From the NCBI GenBank assembly GCA_025454835.1, contig JALONQ010000001.1, positions 328,990-392,989 of the forward strand: 64,000 nt of DNA, written 5' to 3'. Positions 8,636 through 18,474 of the stretch are shown in pieces. Below the pieces are notes generated by a model. It was not told where the DNA came from. It searched no databases and saw only the letters and a program-made list of their open reading frames with translations. How positions within the stretch are numbered: the stretch's first letter is position 1; each line of letters starts with the position of its first letter. Source of the DNA: Bacteroidota bacterium. Lineage in GTDB: Bacteria; Bacteroidota; Ignavibacteria; UBA10030. Position numbers and translations under genes: made by a program.

Positions 8636-9397
8636 TCACCAACGTCCGGTGGCGCCGCCACCGCCCGAGAGCCCGCCTCCACCGCTGAACCCTCCGAAGC
8701 CCCCACCCCCGCCAAATCCGCCCCCCCCAAAACCCCCTCCGCCGCCAAAAGAGCCGGGCCAGCCCCAGCCCCCGTAGTATTGATGTCCACGAGAGGTCAA
8801 GATCAGTCGCCGTCGCGAACGCAACATCGGCCGGACGATGAACAGCATGAACAGCAAGAACGCGATGAAGAGTCCCGACCCGAAGAGCGGCGCATCCTGG
8901 CCCCGGCGGTCGACCGTGTATTCGCCGGCGACCGCCCCGGCGATCGCATAGACGCCCGCGATAAGGCCGCCATAGTACTGCCCTTGTCGGAACCGCGGGA
9001 GGATCTCCGCTTCGATGATCTGCCGGCTCAGCGCATCGGTCAGCACGCCCTCGAGCCCATAGCCGACCTCAATGCGAACGGCCCGGTCATTCAGCGAGAC
9101 AAGGATCAGAACGCCGTTGTTCTTGTCCTTCTGGCCCAGGTGGGCCTGCTCGAACACCCGATTCGCGAGATCCTCGACGCTCCGATCACCGGCCGATTCT
9201 ACCATCAGGATCACAACCTGATTCGATGTCGTGTCTTCGAGAGCCTTCAGTTCCCCCTCGAGGGAGCGCCACTCGGCATAGGTCAGTGTGTTGGTGTGGT
9301 CGTTGACCCGTTGATCGAGCCGCGGCACGGCGTCTGCCTGGGCGGCGAGCGAGGCGGGTACCACCAAGAGGAGGAGGATGGCGACGAACGGTCGCAT
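8636..9397 (-). CDS. TPM-domain membrane protein (YgcG-like)
   Basis: 253 residues: signal peptide (MRPFVAILLLLVVPASLAAQ), TPM domain (about 30-160, with QVVILMVESAGDRSVEDLA, NNGVLILVSLNDRAVRIEVG and GLEGVLTD), one transmembrane helix (about 172-190, LFIAFLLFMLFIVRP) and a Gly-rich tail. The tail is encoded by a repetitive purine/pyrimidine-biased stretch at about 8640-8770. Its start overlaps the lemA stop as TGATG. LemA-TPM pairs are widespread and thought to act in envelope maintenance; the exact role is unknown. Confidence 0.85.
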   Translation of the reverse strand: MRPFVAILLLLVVPASLAAQADAVPRLDQRVNDHTNTLTYAEWRSLEGELKALEDTTSNQVVILMVESAGDRSVEDLANRVFEQAHLGQKDKNNGVLILVSLNDRAVRIEVGYGLEGVLTDALSRQIIEAEILPRFRQGQYYGGLIAGVYAIAGAVAGEYTVDRRGQDAPLFGSGLFIAFLLFMLFIVRPMLRSRRRLILTSRGHQYYGGWGWPGSFGGGGGFGGGGFGGGGGFGGFSGGGGLSGGGGATGRW

Positions 9398-10002
9398 CAG
9401 AACTTCACCTGCGGAGCCTGCTCTGCGGCCGGAGCGGCATCGAAGTACGCCATCGAGGAGAAGCCGCCGATCCCTGCGATGACCGACGCCGGGAAACGCC
9501 GCAGGCGGATGTTGTAGTCTTGCACGACTTCCGTGTAACGACGTCGCTCAACAGCGATGCGGTTCTCCGTTCCTTCCAGCTGGGATTGGAGCGACAGGAA
9601 ATTCTGGTCAGATTTCAGGGTCGGATAGTTCTCCGTGATGACCAAGAGTCTCGAGAGTGCCTGCGAGAGGCCGTCCTGCGCTTGCTGGAACCGCGAAAAG
9701 GCCAGCGGGTCGCGAAGCACCTCGGGCGTGACCTTCAGTTGTCCCACGCTGGCCCGGGCAGCCGTGACGTTCTCCAGAACCTCGCGCTCCTGCTTCGCGA
9801 AGCCTTTGACCGTCTCGACGAGGTTCGGGATCAGGTCGAAACGGCGCTGATACTGGTTCTCGACCTGCGCCCATGCGCCCCGCACCGATTCCTCGGCCGT
9901 GACGAGACCATTGTAGACCGAGATCCCCCAGCCCACCAGACCGATGCCCAGCAAGACCACGATGCCGAGGACCGCCAACGCAATAGCCAACGGACGACTC
10001 AC
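9397..10002 (-). CDS. lemA: LemA family protein
   Basis: 201 residues from a GTG start at 10002, chosen because a strong Shine-Dalgarno (AAGGAGAAAG) sits just upstream and the protein then begins with the family's N-terminal transmembrane helix (LAIALAVLGIVVLLGIG). Family hallmarks follow: the YNGLVTAEESVRGAWAQVEN helix and QRRFDLIPNLVETVKGFAKQ. LemA proteins have a short extracytoplasmic N-terminus and a coiled helical domain. The gene is coupled to the TPM gene by a one-base stop/start overlap. Confidence 0.9.
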   Translation of the reverse strand: MSRPLAIALAVLGIVVLLGIGLVGWGISVYNGLVTAEESVRGAWAQVENQYQRRFDLIPNLVETVKGFAKQEREVLENVTAARASVGQLKVTPEVLRDPLAFSRFQQAQDGLSQALSRLLVITENYPTLKSDQNFLSLQSQLEGTENRIAVERRRYTEVVQDYNIRLRRFPASVIAGIGGFSSMAYFDAAPAAEQAPQVKF

Positions 10003-10066
10003 GTTCTTTCTCCTTTTTTGGTGCTTTCGCGCCCGAAACCCTTGGTAGACAAGGGAATGCCCATTG

Positions 10067-10095
10067 ATGGTAGCAAACGCTCGTCCGAAAAACAA
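10067..10095 (-). promoter_or_regulatory. Candidate lemA promoter
   Basis: Minus strand TTGTTT (10095-10090), 17-base spacer, TACCAT (10072-10067); about 60 bases upstream of the GTG start of lemA. It lies in the 165-base divergent region shared with panD. Confidence 0.45.
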
Positions 10096-10167
10096 ATGAA
10101 CGCGCCGTTGCGCGCTTCATTTGAAGCTTCGGACATCGCTCCGTACGTTGAACCACCGGAGAGACCT

Positions 10168-10542
10168 ATGCGAATCTATCTGCGCTCCAAGATCCACAAA
10201 GCCACGGTCACAAACGCCGACCTGCACTACGTCGGTTCCATTACGATCGACGAGGCGTTGATGGAGAAGGCCGACCTCGCCGAGTACGAACGCGTGCTCG
10301 TCGTGAATAACACCGACGGGCAGCGCCTGGAGACCTATGTCATCCGAGGTCCGCGTAACTCGGGCGCGATCGAGATGAACGGTGCGGCGGCCCACCTGAT
10401 CCATCGGGGACATGAGGTCATCATCATGGCCTTCGAAGTCTCCGACCAGCCTCCGACCCCGCGGAATGTCCTCGTCGACGCGAACAACCAGTTCGTTCGC
10501 TACCTCACCGAAGAGAGTTCCTCCACCGTCGACGGTTGCTGA
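10168..10542 (+). CDS. panD: Aspartate 1-decarboxylase (pyruvoyl enzyme)
   Basis: 124 residues, the normal PanD size. The proenzyme self-cleavage site is Gly23-Ser24 in HYVGSITIDE, giving the pyruvoyl group on the alpha chain. Other conserved segments are KIHKATVTNADLHY, the YVIRG strand, the NGAAAHLIHRGHEVIIMAF core and the Asn-rich C-terminal strand. It makes beta-alanine from aspartate for pantothenate/CoA. The ATG at 10168 is chosen over a much longer in-frame extension because it matches the family start MRIYLRSKIH and follows GGAGAG. It is the only plus-strand gene in the first 25 kb. Confidence 0.95.
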   Translation: MRIYLRSKIHKATVTNADLHYVGSITIDEALMEKADLAEYERVLVVNNTDGQRLETYVIRGPRNSGAIEMNGAAAHLIHRGHEVIIMAFEVSDQPPTPRNVLVDANNQFVRYLTEESSSTVDGC

Positions 10543-10576
10543 GATGGCCTCGAAAGAGCAACGGCTGGAAACGGCG

Positions 10577-10600
10577 CGAGGCAGTCCGAAGGCTGCCTCG
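10577..10600. terminator. Bidirectional hairpin between panD and acyl-CoA dehydrogenase
   Basis: Perfect 8-bp inverted repeat CGAGGCAG/CTGCCTCG with an 8-base loop between two convergent genes; a weak T-rich stretch follows on the plus strand. Confidence 0.5.
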
Positions 10601-10625
10601 TACGCTTTCCTCGCGACCTCCCAGC

Positions 10626-11768
10626 TCACACCCCGAGCAATGAACGCGCGATCACGATATGCTGGATCTCCGAGGTCCCTTCATAGATCTCGGTGATCTT
10701 CGCGTCGCGTAGATACCGTTCGACCTTGTACTCCCGAACGTAGCCGTAGCCTCCATGGATCTGGATCGCCTCCAAGGCCGCCTTGACGGCCGTCCGGGAA
10801 GCGTACAGCTTCGCCATGGCCGCGGCTGTTCCGTAGGCTTCGTGCCGGTCCTTCAGTCGTGCGGCTTCCCACACGAGCAGCCGCGAGGCTTGAACGTCGG
10901 TGGCCATATCGGCGATCTTGAACTGGATCGCCTGCAGATTCGCGATCGGCCGATCGAACGCCTTGCGCTCTTTGCTGTAGGCGATCGACGCCTCCAACGA
11001 GGCCTGCGCAATACCCAAGGCCTGCGCCGCGATCCCGATACGGCCCCCGTCCAGCGTCTTCAGCGCGAACTTGATGCCGGCTCCTTCGTCGCCGATCCGA
11101 TTTGCCGCCGGGAGGCGGACGTCTTGGAACGTGAGCGTGACCGTATCAGAGCTCCGGATCCCGAGCTTTCGCTCCTTCTTCCCCACGCCAAATCCAGGCA
11201 TCCCCTTTTCGACGATGAAGGCCGAGACCCCCTTGGCGCCTTTGGCGCGGTCCGTTGCCGCCATCACGAGGACGATGTCTGCGGTCGAGCCGTTGGTGAT
11301 CCAGTTCTTTGTGCCATTGAGAAGGTAGAAGTCTCCGTCCTTGGTGGCCGTCGTCCGTTGGTTCGTCGCATCGCTGCCCGCTTCGGGCTCTGACAGCGCG
11401 AACGCTCCCAACTTCTTGCCGCTGGCAAGATCGATGAGGTACCGCTGCTTTTGGTCCTCCGTACCGAACGCCTCCAGACCCCACGTGACGAGCGAGTTGT
11501 TGACCGACATGATCACACCGGCCGACGCGTCGACCTTCGAGATCTCTTCCATCGCCAGCACGTACGACATCGTGTCGAGTCCGGCGCCCCCGTATTGCTC
11601 GGAGATCATCATGCCCATGAAGCCGAGCTCGCCCATCTGCTTGACGGCGTCGTAGGGAAAGATCTCTTTTTCGTCCCGCTCGTCAGCTGTCGGGGCGAGG
11701 ACGTCCGCTGCAAACTTGCGGGCGGTCTCCTGGATCATGAGGTGGGTCTCGTTGAGCGTGGGCTCCAT
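10626..11768 (-). CDS. Acyl-CoA dehydrogenase
   Basis: 380 residues from ATG 11768 (a GTG at 11825 overlapping the upstream stop is an alternative). Standard acyl-CoA dehydrogenase layout: N-terminal helical domain, the FAD-binding FALSEPEAGSDATNQRT and NWITNGSTAD segments, and the C-terminal helical domain with RKAFDRPIANLQAIQ, IHGGYGYVREY and YLRDAKITEIYEGTSEIQ, which carries the catalytic-base Glu. It is the short/medium-chain (butyryl-CoA dehydrogenase-like) type. It follows 3-hydroxyacyl-CoA dehydrogenase and thiolase, giving three of the four beta-oxidation steps in one operon; no enoyl-CoA hydratase is adjacent. Confidence 0.93.
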   Translation of the reverse strand: MEPTLNETHLMIQETARKFAADVLAPTADERDEKEIFPYDAVKQMGELGFMGMMISEQYGGAGLDTMSYVLAMEEISKVDASAGVIMSVNNSLVTWGLEAFGTEDQKQRYLIDLASGKKLGAFALSEPEAGSDATNQRTTATKDGDFYLLNGTKNWITNGSTADIVLVMAATDRAKGAKGVSAFIVEKGMPGFGVGKKERKLGIRSSDTVTLTFQDVRLPAANRIGDEGAGIKFALKTLDGGRIGIAAQALGIAQASLEASIAYSKERKAFDRPIANLQAIQFKIADMATDVQASRLLVWEAARLKDRHEAYGTAAAMAKLYASRTAVKAALEAIQIHGGYGYVREYKVERYLRDAKITEIYEGTSEIQHIVIARSLLGV

Positions 11769-11821
11769 AGGCGCGATCGCTGATGAGTCGTGGTTGACGA
11801 AGCGTCGTGGCTGGTACGACC

Positions 11822-12682
11822 TCACTTCGCGTAGTCGTAGAACCCTTTGCCGGATTTCCTGCCCAGATGTCCGGCGGCGACCATCTTCTTCAACAACGGG
11901 CAGGGACGGTATTTGCTGTCGCCGAGGCCGTCGTGCAGGACCTCCATGATCGACAGGCAGACGTCCAGCCCGATGAAATCCGCCAATTGGAGCGGGCCCA
12001 TCGGATGGTTCATGCCGAGCTTCATGACGGTATCGATCGATTCAGGCGTTGCGACGCCTTCCATGACACAGTACATCGCCTCGTTCAGCATCGGCAGGAG
12101 CACGCGGTTCGATACGAAACCCGGATAGTCGCGCACTTCGACAGGCGTCTTCTCCAGCTTCGTCGTCAGGTCACGCACGGTCTCGTACGTGGCGTCGGAC
12201 GTCGCAAGTCCCCTGATAATCTCGACGAGCTTCATGACCGGCACCGGGTTCATGAAGTGCATCCCGACCACCTTGTCGGGGCGCTTTGTCACCGCCGCCA
12301 GTTCTGTAATGGAGATCGACGACGTGTTGCTGGCCAAGATCACGTCTGGAGCCGAAAGCCGGTCCAGATCGCGATACAGGTCCTTCTTGACCTGGATCTG
12401 TTCAGTGATGGCTTCGACGACGAGGCCGGCGTTCTTGACGGCCTCAGCAAGGTCGGTCGTGGCCTTGATGCGGCCGAGGACCTGTTGCTTCTGGTCCTCG
12501 GTGATCGTCCCCTTCTTGATCTGGCGGTCCAGATTCCCGCCGATCGTCGCGAGGGCCCGGTCGAGGAATTCCTGCTTCACGTCGCAGAGGGCGACCTGGT
12601 AGCCATACTGTGCGAACACGTGGGCGATGCCATTGCCCATCGTGCCGGAACCGACCACAGTGACCGCGGAGAGTGGTGGCAT
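11822..12682 (-). CDS. 3-hydroxyacyl-CoA (3-hydroxybutyryl-CoA) dehydrogenase
   Basis: 286 residues, stand-alone type. NAD-binding Rossmann motif [12 protein letters not shown] at residues 9-20, [13 protein letters not shown], catalytic-His region [16 protein letters not shown], the Pro-Gly-Phe-x-x-N-R segment [11 protein letters not shown], and the C-terminal [15 protein letters not shown] and [11 protein letters not shown] typical of the family. It oxidises (S)-3-hydroxyacyl-CoA to 3-ketoacyl-CoA. It sits between the thiolase and acyl-CoA dehydrogenase genes with 19 and about 50 bases of spacing. Confidence 0.93.
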   Translation of the reverse strand: MPPLSAVTVVGSGTMGNGIAHVFAQYGYQVALCDVKQEFLDRALATIGGNLDRQIKKGTITEDQKQQVLGRIKATTDLAEAVKNAGLVVEAITEQIQVKKDLYRDLDRLSAPDVILASNTSSISITELAAVTKRPDKVVGMHFMNPVPVMKLVEIIRGLATSDATYETVRDLTTKLEKTPVEVRDYPGFVSNRVLLPMLNEAMYCVMEGVATPESIDTVMKLGMNHPMGPLQLADFIGLDVCLSIMEVLHDGLGDSKYRPCPLLKKMVAAGHLGRKSGKGFYDYAK

Positions 12683-12701
12683 GGTGTGCTCCGATCAGAG
12701 T

Positions 12702-13880
12702 TCAGAGGAGTCGTTCGACGATGAGCCCGGAAGCCTCGCCGCCGCCGATGCAGATGGCCGCCATGCCGGTCCGGGCGTTGCGCTGCTTGAGGGCTGAGAG
12801 GAGGGTGACGAGGATACGGGCACCGCTGGCCCCGATCGGATGACCCAACGCCACTGCGCCGCCATTGACGTTGACCTTCGCCGGGTCCAGCTTTGCCGCT
12901 TGGTTCACGGCCAACGCAACGACCGCGAAGGCCTCGTTCACTTCGAACAGGTCGATGTCGCCCACGGACTTGCCGGCTTTGGCAAGGACCTTCTCGATCA
13001 CGTCGGCCGGTGCCGTGGTGAACCACTCGGGCTTCTTGGCATAGGAGGCGAAGGCGCCGATCGTCGCGAGCGGCTTCAACCCCCGTTTCTTCGCCTCTTC
13101 GGCCGACATGATCACGAGGGCCGCGGCACCATCGTTGATCTTCGACGCGTTCGCGGCCGTGACCGTCCCATCTTTCACGAAGGCGGGTTTCAGCGCCGGG
13201 ATCTTGTCAAAGTTGGTCTTGAAGGGCTCTTCATCCTGGCTGATCGACTCCGACCCCTTCTTCCCTTCAATCACGACCGGCACGACTTCTTCTGCGTAGC
13301 GTCCCTCAGCCCAGGCCGCCTGCGCTCTCTTGTAGCTTTCGACCGCAAAGGCGTCCTGCGCCTCACGGGGGATGTGGCATTCCTTCGCGCACAGTTCCGC
13401 TGCATTCCCCATGTGATAGTCGTTGTAGACGTCCCACAGACCATCCTTGACCATCCCGTCGACGACCTGCCCATGGCCCATCCGATAGCCGGTACGGGCC
13501 TTCTCGAGCAGGTAGGGGACATTCGACATGCTCTCCATGCCTCCCGCTACGATCGTCCTGGCATGGCCGAGCTGAATGGACTGGGCCGCCAACATCACGG
13601 CTTTGAGTCCTGACCCGCAGACCTTGTTGATGGTCATGCATTCGACCGATTCTGGCAGGCCGGCGTACAGCGCCGCTTGCCGGGCCGGCGCCTGACCTTC
13701 GCCGGCGGTCAGGACGTTCCCCATGATCACCTCGTCGATATCGCCGGGTTGGAGTCCGGCGCGCTTGACGGCTTCCTTGATCGCGATGGCGCCCAGTTTC
13801 GGTGCCGACAGGGCGCTGAGGGTGCCGCCGAACGAACCGATCGGCGTGCGGCAGGCGCTGACAATGACAGCGTCATTCAT
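12702..13880 (-). CDS. Acetyl-CoA acetyltransferase (thiolase)
   Basis: 392 residues from ATG 13880, preceded by GAAGAGG; an upstream in-frame start at 13937 is not supported. Active-site residues: nucleophile Cys88 (NKVCGSGLKAV), His347 (GGAVALGHPIGASG) and Cys377 (AAICIGGGEASG). It catalyses reversible thiolytic cleavage/condensation of acetoacetyl-CoA-type substrates. First gene of the beta-oxidation-type operon (thiolase, hydroxyacyl-CoA dehydrogenase, acyl-CoA dehydrogenase). Confidence 0.94.
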   Translation of the reverse strand: MNDAVIVSACRTPIGSFGGTLSALSAPKLGAIAIKEAVKRAGLQPGDIDEVIMGNVLTAGEGQAPARQAALYAGLPESVECMTINKVCGSGLKAVMLAAQSIQLGHARTIVAGGMESMSNVPYLLEKARTGYRMGHGQVVDGMVKDGLWDVYNDYHMGNAAELCAKECHIPREAQDAFAVESYKRAQAAWAEGRYAEEVVPVVIEGKKGSESISQDEEPFKTNFDKIPALKPAFVKDGTVTAANASKINDGAAALVIMSAEEAKKRGLKPLATIGAFASYAKKPEWFTTAPADVIEKVLAKAGKSVGDIDLFEVNEAFAVVALAVNQAAKLDPAKVNVNGGAVALGHPIGASGARILVTLLSALKQRNARTGMAAICIGGGEASGLIVERLL

Positions 13881-13924
13881 GGGCGAGACCTCTTCATGGC
13901 TTCTTGTCAAGTTGGAAATTTGCT

Positions 13925-13966
13925 CACGAAGGAACACGAAGCAACGCCAATGCGTGTCCCTTCGTG
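13925..13966. repeat. Imperfect hairpin between rho and thiolase
   Basis: Inverted repeat CACGAAGG(A)ACACG / CGTGT(C)CCTTCGTG, about 13 pairs with one mismatch and a 14-base loop. It lies 34 bases after the rho stop and 45 bases before the thiolase start. It lacks a T-run, so it may be a Rho-associated 3' end, an RNA structure in the thiolase leader or a dispersed repeat. Confidence 0.5.
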
Positions 13967-13999
13967 GTCCCGACTATCCTGGGGGACGTCCGAACACGA

Positions 14000-15253
<1,254 letters not shown>

Positions 15254-15426
15254 GGAGGGATTCCTTCGATGGTGAGGCGGCTGTGGATCGGACGCGGAAA
15301 CGGCACGGACCGCGGCGCCGTTCAGGACCGCATCCGGGAATGGAATTCGGGTTGGGGAAAAGGTGTAGGTCGAGGGGGTTCGACGGGTTGGGAAGTCTGC
15401 TCCGGATGGAGCTCAGAACCGGTGGC

Positions 15427-15455
15427 AGTATAGACCATTATTGACTGATTGTCAA
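15427..15455 (-). promoter_or_regulatory. Consensus sigma-70 promoter of rho
   Basis: Minus strand TTGACA (15455-15450), exactly 17 bases, TATACT (15432-15427). It overlaps the last codons and stop of folC. Start of transcription should be near 15420, giving a leader of about 165 bases before the rho ATG. Confidence 0.75.
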
Positions 15456-16766
15456 GTATCGGCGACGTTCCAACTGCGCCAGCGCTTCGCCGACGACGAA
15501 GTGCGATCCGGTCACAAGCACCGTGCCTCCGACACCGGCCCGGCGGAGCGCCAGCCTGACCCCTGCTGCAACCGATACCGCCGGTGTTGCGGCCACGCCC
15601 GACGACCGGAACGCAGAGGCCACATCATCCGCAGGAAGAGCCCGGCTCGTTCGCGCCGCCACGGCGATCACCTCCCTTCCCACCCGACCGAGTGCTCTCG
15701 CGATCGACCGCAGGTCCTTGTCGTCTGCTACGCCGACCACCATGACCGATGGACGCAGCCCGAGTTTGCCGAGCGAAGAGGCCAACGACCTCACCGCGGC
15801 TGGATTATGACCCACGTCGACGATAACGCGCGGCCGCCGTCGAACCAGCGTGAGCCGTCCGCGCATTCCCGTTAGCGAAGTCACGCCCCGCAAACCACGC
15901 TCCAGCGCCCCGTCGGGCACCGGCAGGCCGGACCGACGGAGATGTTCGATCGACGCCAGCGCTGTCCGGACATTGGCGACCTGGAAGACACCCGGCCAAC
16001 CGATGACATGCCTCCGTTCCCCGGGCCCTTTCCGACCGAGCAAGATCGTCGTTCCATCGATGGAGCGTGAATGGATCCTCAACGGAATGATCGTCGCATC
16101 GACGAGAGGCGCATTCATCCGGCGCGCTTGCCGCTCGATCACGCGTCGCGCCTTGCCGGGACGCACACCCACGACACACGGCGTTCGCGGTTTGATGATG
16201 CCCGCTTTCTCGAATGCGATATGTTCCACCGTCGGGCCCAGGATGGCCGTATGTTCGAGCCCGATCGTCGTGATCACGCTTAGGATCGGCGAGAGCACGT
16301 TCGTCGCATCGAGGCGACCCCCCAGGCCGGTCTCGATGACAGCGATGTCGACCTTCTCTTCGGCGAACCATCCGAAGGCCATCGCGGTCACCGCTTCGAA
16401 GAAGGTCGACCTCCGGCCCCAGACCTGCGGCAAGAGCTTGCGGGACCAACTGACGACGCGCTCGGCCGGTATCTCCCGGCCGTCGATGCGCATCCGCTCG
16501 CGAAAGTCGACGAGATGAGGGGACGTGTAGAGTCCGGTTCGAAAGCCAGCCTCCATCAACACGGCTGCGATCAAGGCCGCCGTCGAACCCTTGCCGTTTG
16601 TGCCGGCAATGTGAATGGTGCGAAAACGCCGATGAGGGTCGCCGACCGAGTGAAGAAGGCCTACGATGTTCTTCAGACCCAGCTTGATCCCGAACGACTG
16701 CAGCGCGTACAGCTCCCGGACGGCCTGCGGATATCCGGCCGGCAGTGAATGGCGTGTCAGAGCCAC
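15438..16766 (-). CDS. folC: Bifunctional folylpolyglutamate / dihydrofolate synthase
   Basis: 442 residues from GTG 16766. Mur-ligase-like ATPase with P-loop IAGTNGKGSTAAL, TSPHLVDFRERM, the substrate segment TFFEAVTAMAFGWF, ETGLGGRLDATN and IGLEHTAILG. The C-terminal domain contains VDVGHNPAAVRSL and ends TGSHFVVGEAL. It adds glutamate to dihydropteroate and to reduced folates. The start overlaps the end of pyrD by ten bases, making it the last gene of the pterin/TPR/pyr/folC operon. Confidence 0.94.
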   Translation of the reverse strand: MALTRHSLPAGYPQAVRELYALQSFGIKLGLKNIVGLLHSVGDPHRRFRTIHIAGTNGKGSTAALIAAVLMEAGFRTGLYTSPHLVDFRERMRIDGREIPAERVVSWSRKLLPQVWGRRSTFFEAVTAMAFGWFAEEKVDIAVIETGLGGRLDATNVLSPILSVITTIGLEHTAILGPTVEHIAFEKAGIIKPRTPCVVGVRPGKARRVIERQARRMNAPLVDATIIPLRIHSRSIDGTTILLGRKGPGERRHVIGWPGVFQVANVRTALASIEHLRRSGLPVPDGALERGLRGVTSLTGMRGRLTLVRRRPRVIVDVGHNPAAVRSLASSLGKLGLRPSVMVVGVADDKDLRSIARALGRVGREVIAVAARTSRALPADDVASAFRSSGVAATPAVSVAAGVRLALRRAGVGGTVLVTGSHFVVGEALAQLERRRYLTISQ

Positions 16767-17701
16767 GATTGGAGGATGGAGGCAGAGAGGTCGGCTTTGA
16801 GCGAGCCGACCAGTTGACCGACGTCGGAGAGACCCTTCTCCGCAGCGAAGGCGGCGATGCCTTCTGCAATGCGTCCGCCGGCGGCAGGGTCGATATAGTT
16901 GAGCGTGCCGATCTCCACGGCGCTCGCACCGACCATCAGGAACTCCACCGCGTCCTCGGCCGACATGATGCCGCCGATGCCGAAGATGGGGATCTTGACC
17001 GCCTTGGCGACCTCATAGACCTTGGCCAGGGCAACGGGCTTGATCGCCGGGCCGGAGAGGCCCCCCGTGACCGTCGAAAGCTTGGGCCGGCCGGTTCGGA
17101 TGTCGACCGCCATGCCGACCAGCGTATTGATGAGCGAGACGGCGTCTGCGCCCTCGGCTTCGACGGCACGAGCGAACTCGGAGATATGCGTCACGTTCGG
17201 CGTCAGCTTGACGATGAGCGGCCGCTGTGTGAGTGGCCGGAGTCGGCGCGTGATCTCGCGGGTCCGGTCGACGTTCGTGCCAAAGTTGAGTCCGCCTTCC
17301 TTGACATTGGGGCAGGAGACGTTGATCTCGAACGCGTCCACGCCTTCCTGGCTGTCGAGCAGCGTCAGCACCTGCGCATATTCGTCCACCGAGCTCGCGG
17401 CGATGTTCGCGACGATGCGCGTCCGCAATGTCCGAAGGGTGGGCAGTTTTGTCTCGATGAACGCGTGAACGCCGATATTGGCCAGTCCGATCGAATTCAA
17501 CATCCCCGACGCGGTCTCGACGACGCGGCGCGGAGCGTTGCCGTCGCGCGGCTTCCACGACAGGGACTTCGTCATGATGCCGCCGAGTCGGCTCGGGTCG
17601 GCCAGGTCGAGGACTTCGTCTCCGTAGCCGAACGTTCCCGAGGCGGCAAAGACCCGGTTGGCAAATTCCACGCCGCGGAGGCAGAACGAGGTCGTGACCA
17701 T
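16757..17701 (-). CDS. pyrD: Dihydroorotate dehydrogenase B, catalytic subunit
   Basis: 314 residues; the start at 17701 is fixed by a TGATG overlap with pyrK. FMN TIM barrel of class 1B: GIMTKSLSWKPRDGN near the N-terminus, the active-site loop INVSCPNVKEGGLNFGT with the catalytic Cys, VKLTPNVTHI, and phosphate-binding GIGGIMSAEDAVEFLMVGA. It oxidises dihydroorotate to orotate in pyrimidine synthesis and passes electrons to NAD+ through PyrK, which is encoded directly upstream. Confidence 0.95.
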   Translation of the reverse strand: MVTTSFCLRGVEFANRVFAASGTFGYGDEVLDLADPSRLGGIMTKSLSWKPRDGNAPRRVVETASGMLNSIGLANIGVHAFIETKLPTLRTLRTRIVANIAASSVDEYAQVLTLLDSQEGVDAFEINVSCPNVKEGGLNFGTNVDRTREITRRLRPLTQRPLIVKLTPNVTHISEFARAVEAEGADAVSLINTLVGMAVDIRTGRPKLSTVTGGLSGPAIKPVALAKVYEVAKAVKIPIFGIGGIMSAEDAVEFLMVGASAVEIGTLNYIDPAAGGRIAEGIAAFAAEKGLSDVGQLVGSLKADLSASILQSWL

Positions 17702-18474
17702 CAGACGATCACCTCGCCCGCACGGAACGTCGGGCCTTCGGTGCAGACAAGCGCATACCGTTTGGCGCCTCCTACGCGCTCGACCGGACATCCCTGGCAG
17801 AGTCCGATACCGCAAGCCATCTCCCCTTCCAGCGACAACTCGCACGGGATCGACCGTTCCTTGGCGAACGCTCCCAGCGCCCGGAGCATCGGGGTAGGAC
17901 CGCACGCAAAGATCATGGGCGACGGCACCGTGTGCTCGCCGAGATAGACGCTCAGGAGGTCCACCACCGTTCCGTGGTGACCTTCCGACCCGTCGTCCGT
18001 CGCGACATGGAGTTCGAAGAGATGCTCGCGATACAGTTGACTTCGGCTGCGGGCCCCGAGGAACGTGATGGCTGACTTCCCACGCCGCCGCAGTTCGTCG
18101 GTCAGCGCCGGGAGCGGCGCGACCCCAAGCCCCCCTCCGACGAGGAGAGCGGTCTCGAAATCGGCGTCGACGGCGAATGGCTTCCCGAGCGGTCCGAGCA
18201 GATCGACCGACCGGCCGGGCTCGTAGGATGACATCGCCTTCGTCCCGACTCCGACCACATTGAACACAAGGTCGATGCGATCGCCGTCCACTCTCGACAC
18301 GCTGAACGGACGGCGCAAGAGCGGGTCCCATCCATCGTCGCGAACTCGGACATTCACGAATTGCCCCGCACGCATCGACGACGCCACCTCGGGACACTTC
18401 AGCGTCAACCGGTGGATCCCCTCGGCCACTCGTGCGCGGGCGACCACGACTCCCTGTACTTGTGCTCGGCTCAC
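17701..18474 (-). CDS. pyrK: Dihydroorotate dehydrogenase B, electron transfer subunit
   Basis: 257 residues from a GTG start that overlaps the upstream stop (GTGA). FAD-binding ferredoxin-reductase domain with LLRRPFSVSRV (FAD), NAD-binding LLVGGGLGVAPL, and a C-terminal [2Fe-2S] cluster loop with Cys ligands in EMACGIGLCQGCPVE plus a last Cys in LVCTEG. It forms the PyrD2-PyrK2 complex that lets dihydroorotate oxidation reduce NAD+. Confidence 0.94.
   Translation of the reverse strand: MSRAQVQGVVVARARVAEGIHRLTLKCPEVASSMRAGQFVNVRVRDDGWDPLLRRPFSVSRVDGDRIDLVFNVVGVGTKAMSSYEPGRSVDLLGPLGKPFAVDADFETALLVGGGLGVAPLPALTDELRRRGKSAITFLGARSRSQLYREHLFELHVATDDGSEGHHGTVVDLLSVYLGEHTVPSPMIFACGPTPMLRALGAFAKERSIPCELSLEGEMACGIGLCQGCPVERVGGAKRYALVCTEGPTFRAGEVIV

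Noticed and set aside
8640..8770. C-rich low-complexity stretch that looks like a tandem repeat
   Set aside because: It encodes the Gly-rich tail of the TPM protein, a normal feature of that family.
9520..10167. Long N-terminal extension of panD
   Set aside because: The extension runs antisense through lemA; PanD has a fixed start and size, and a Shine-Dalgarno lies before ATG 10168.
17702..18397. N-terminal extension of pyrD
   Set aside because: It runs in another frame through pyrK; the TGATG junction and family start MVTTSFCLRGVEF fix the start at 17701.
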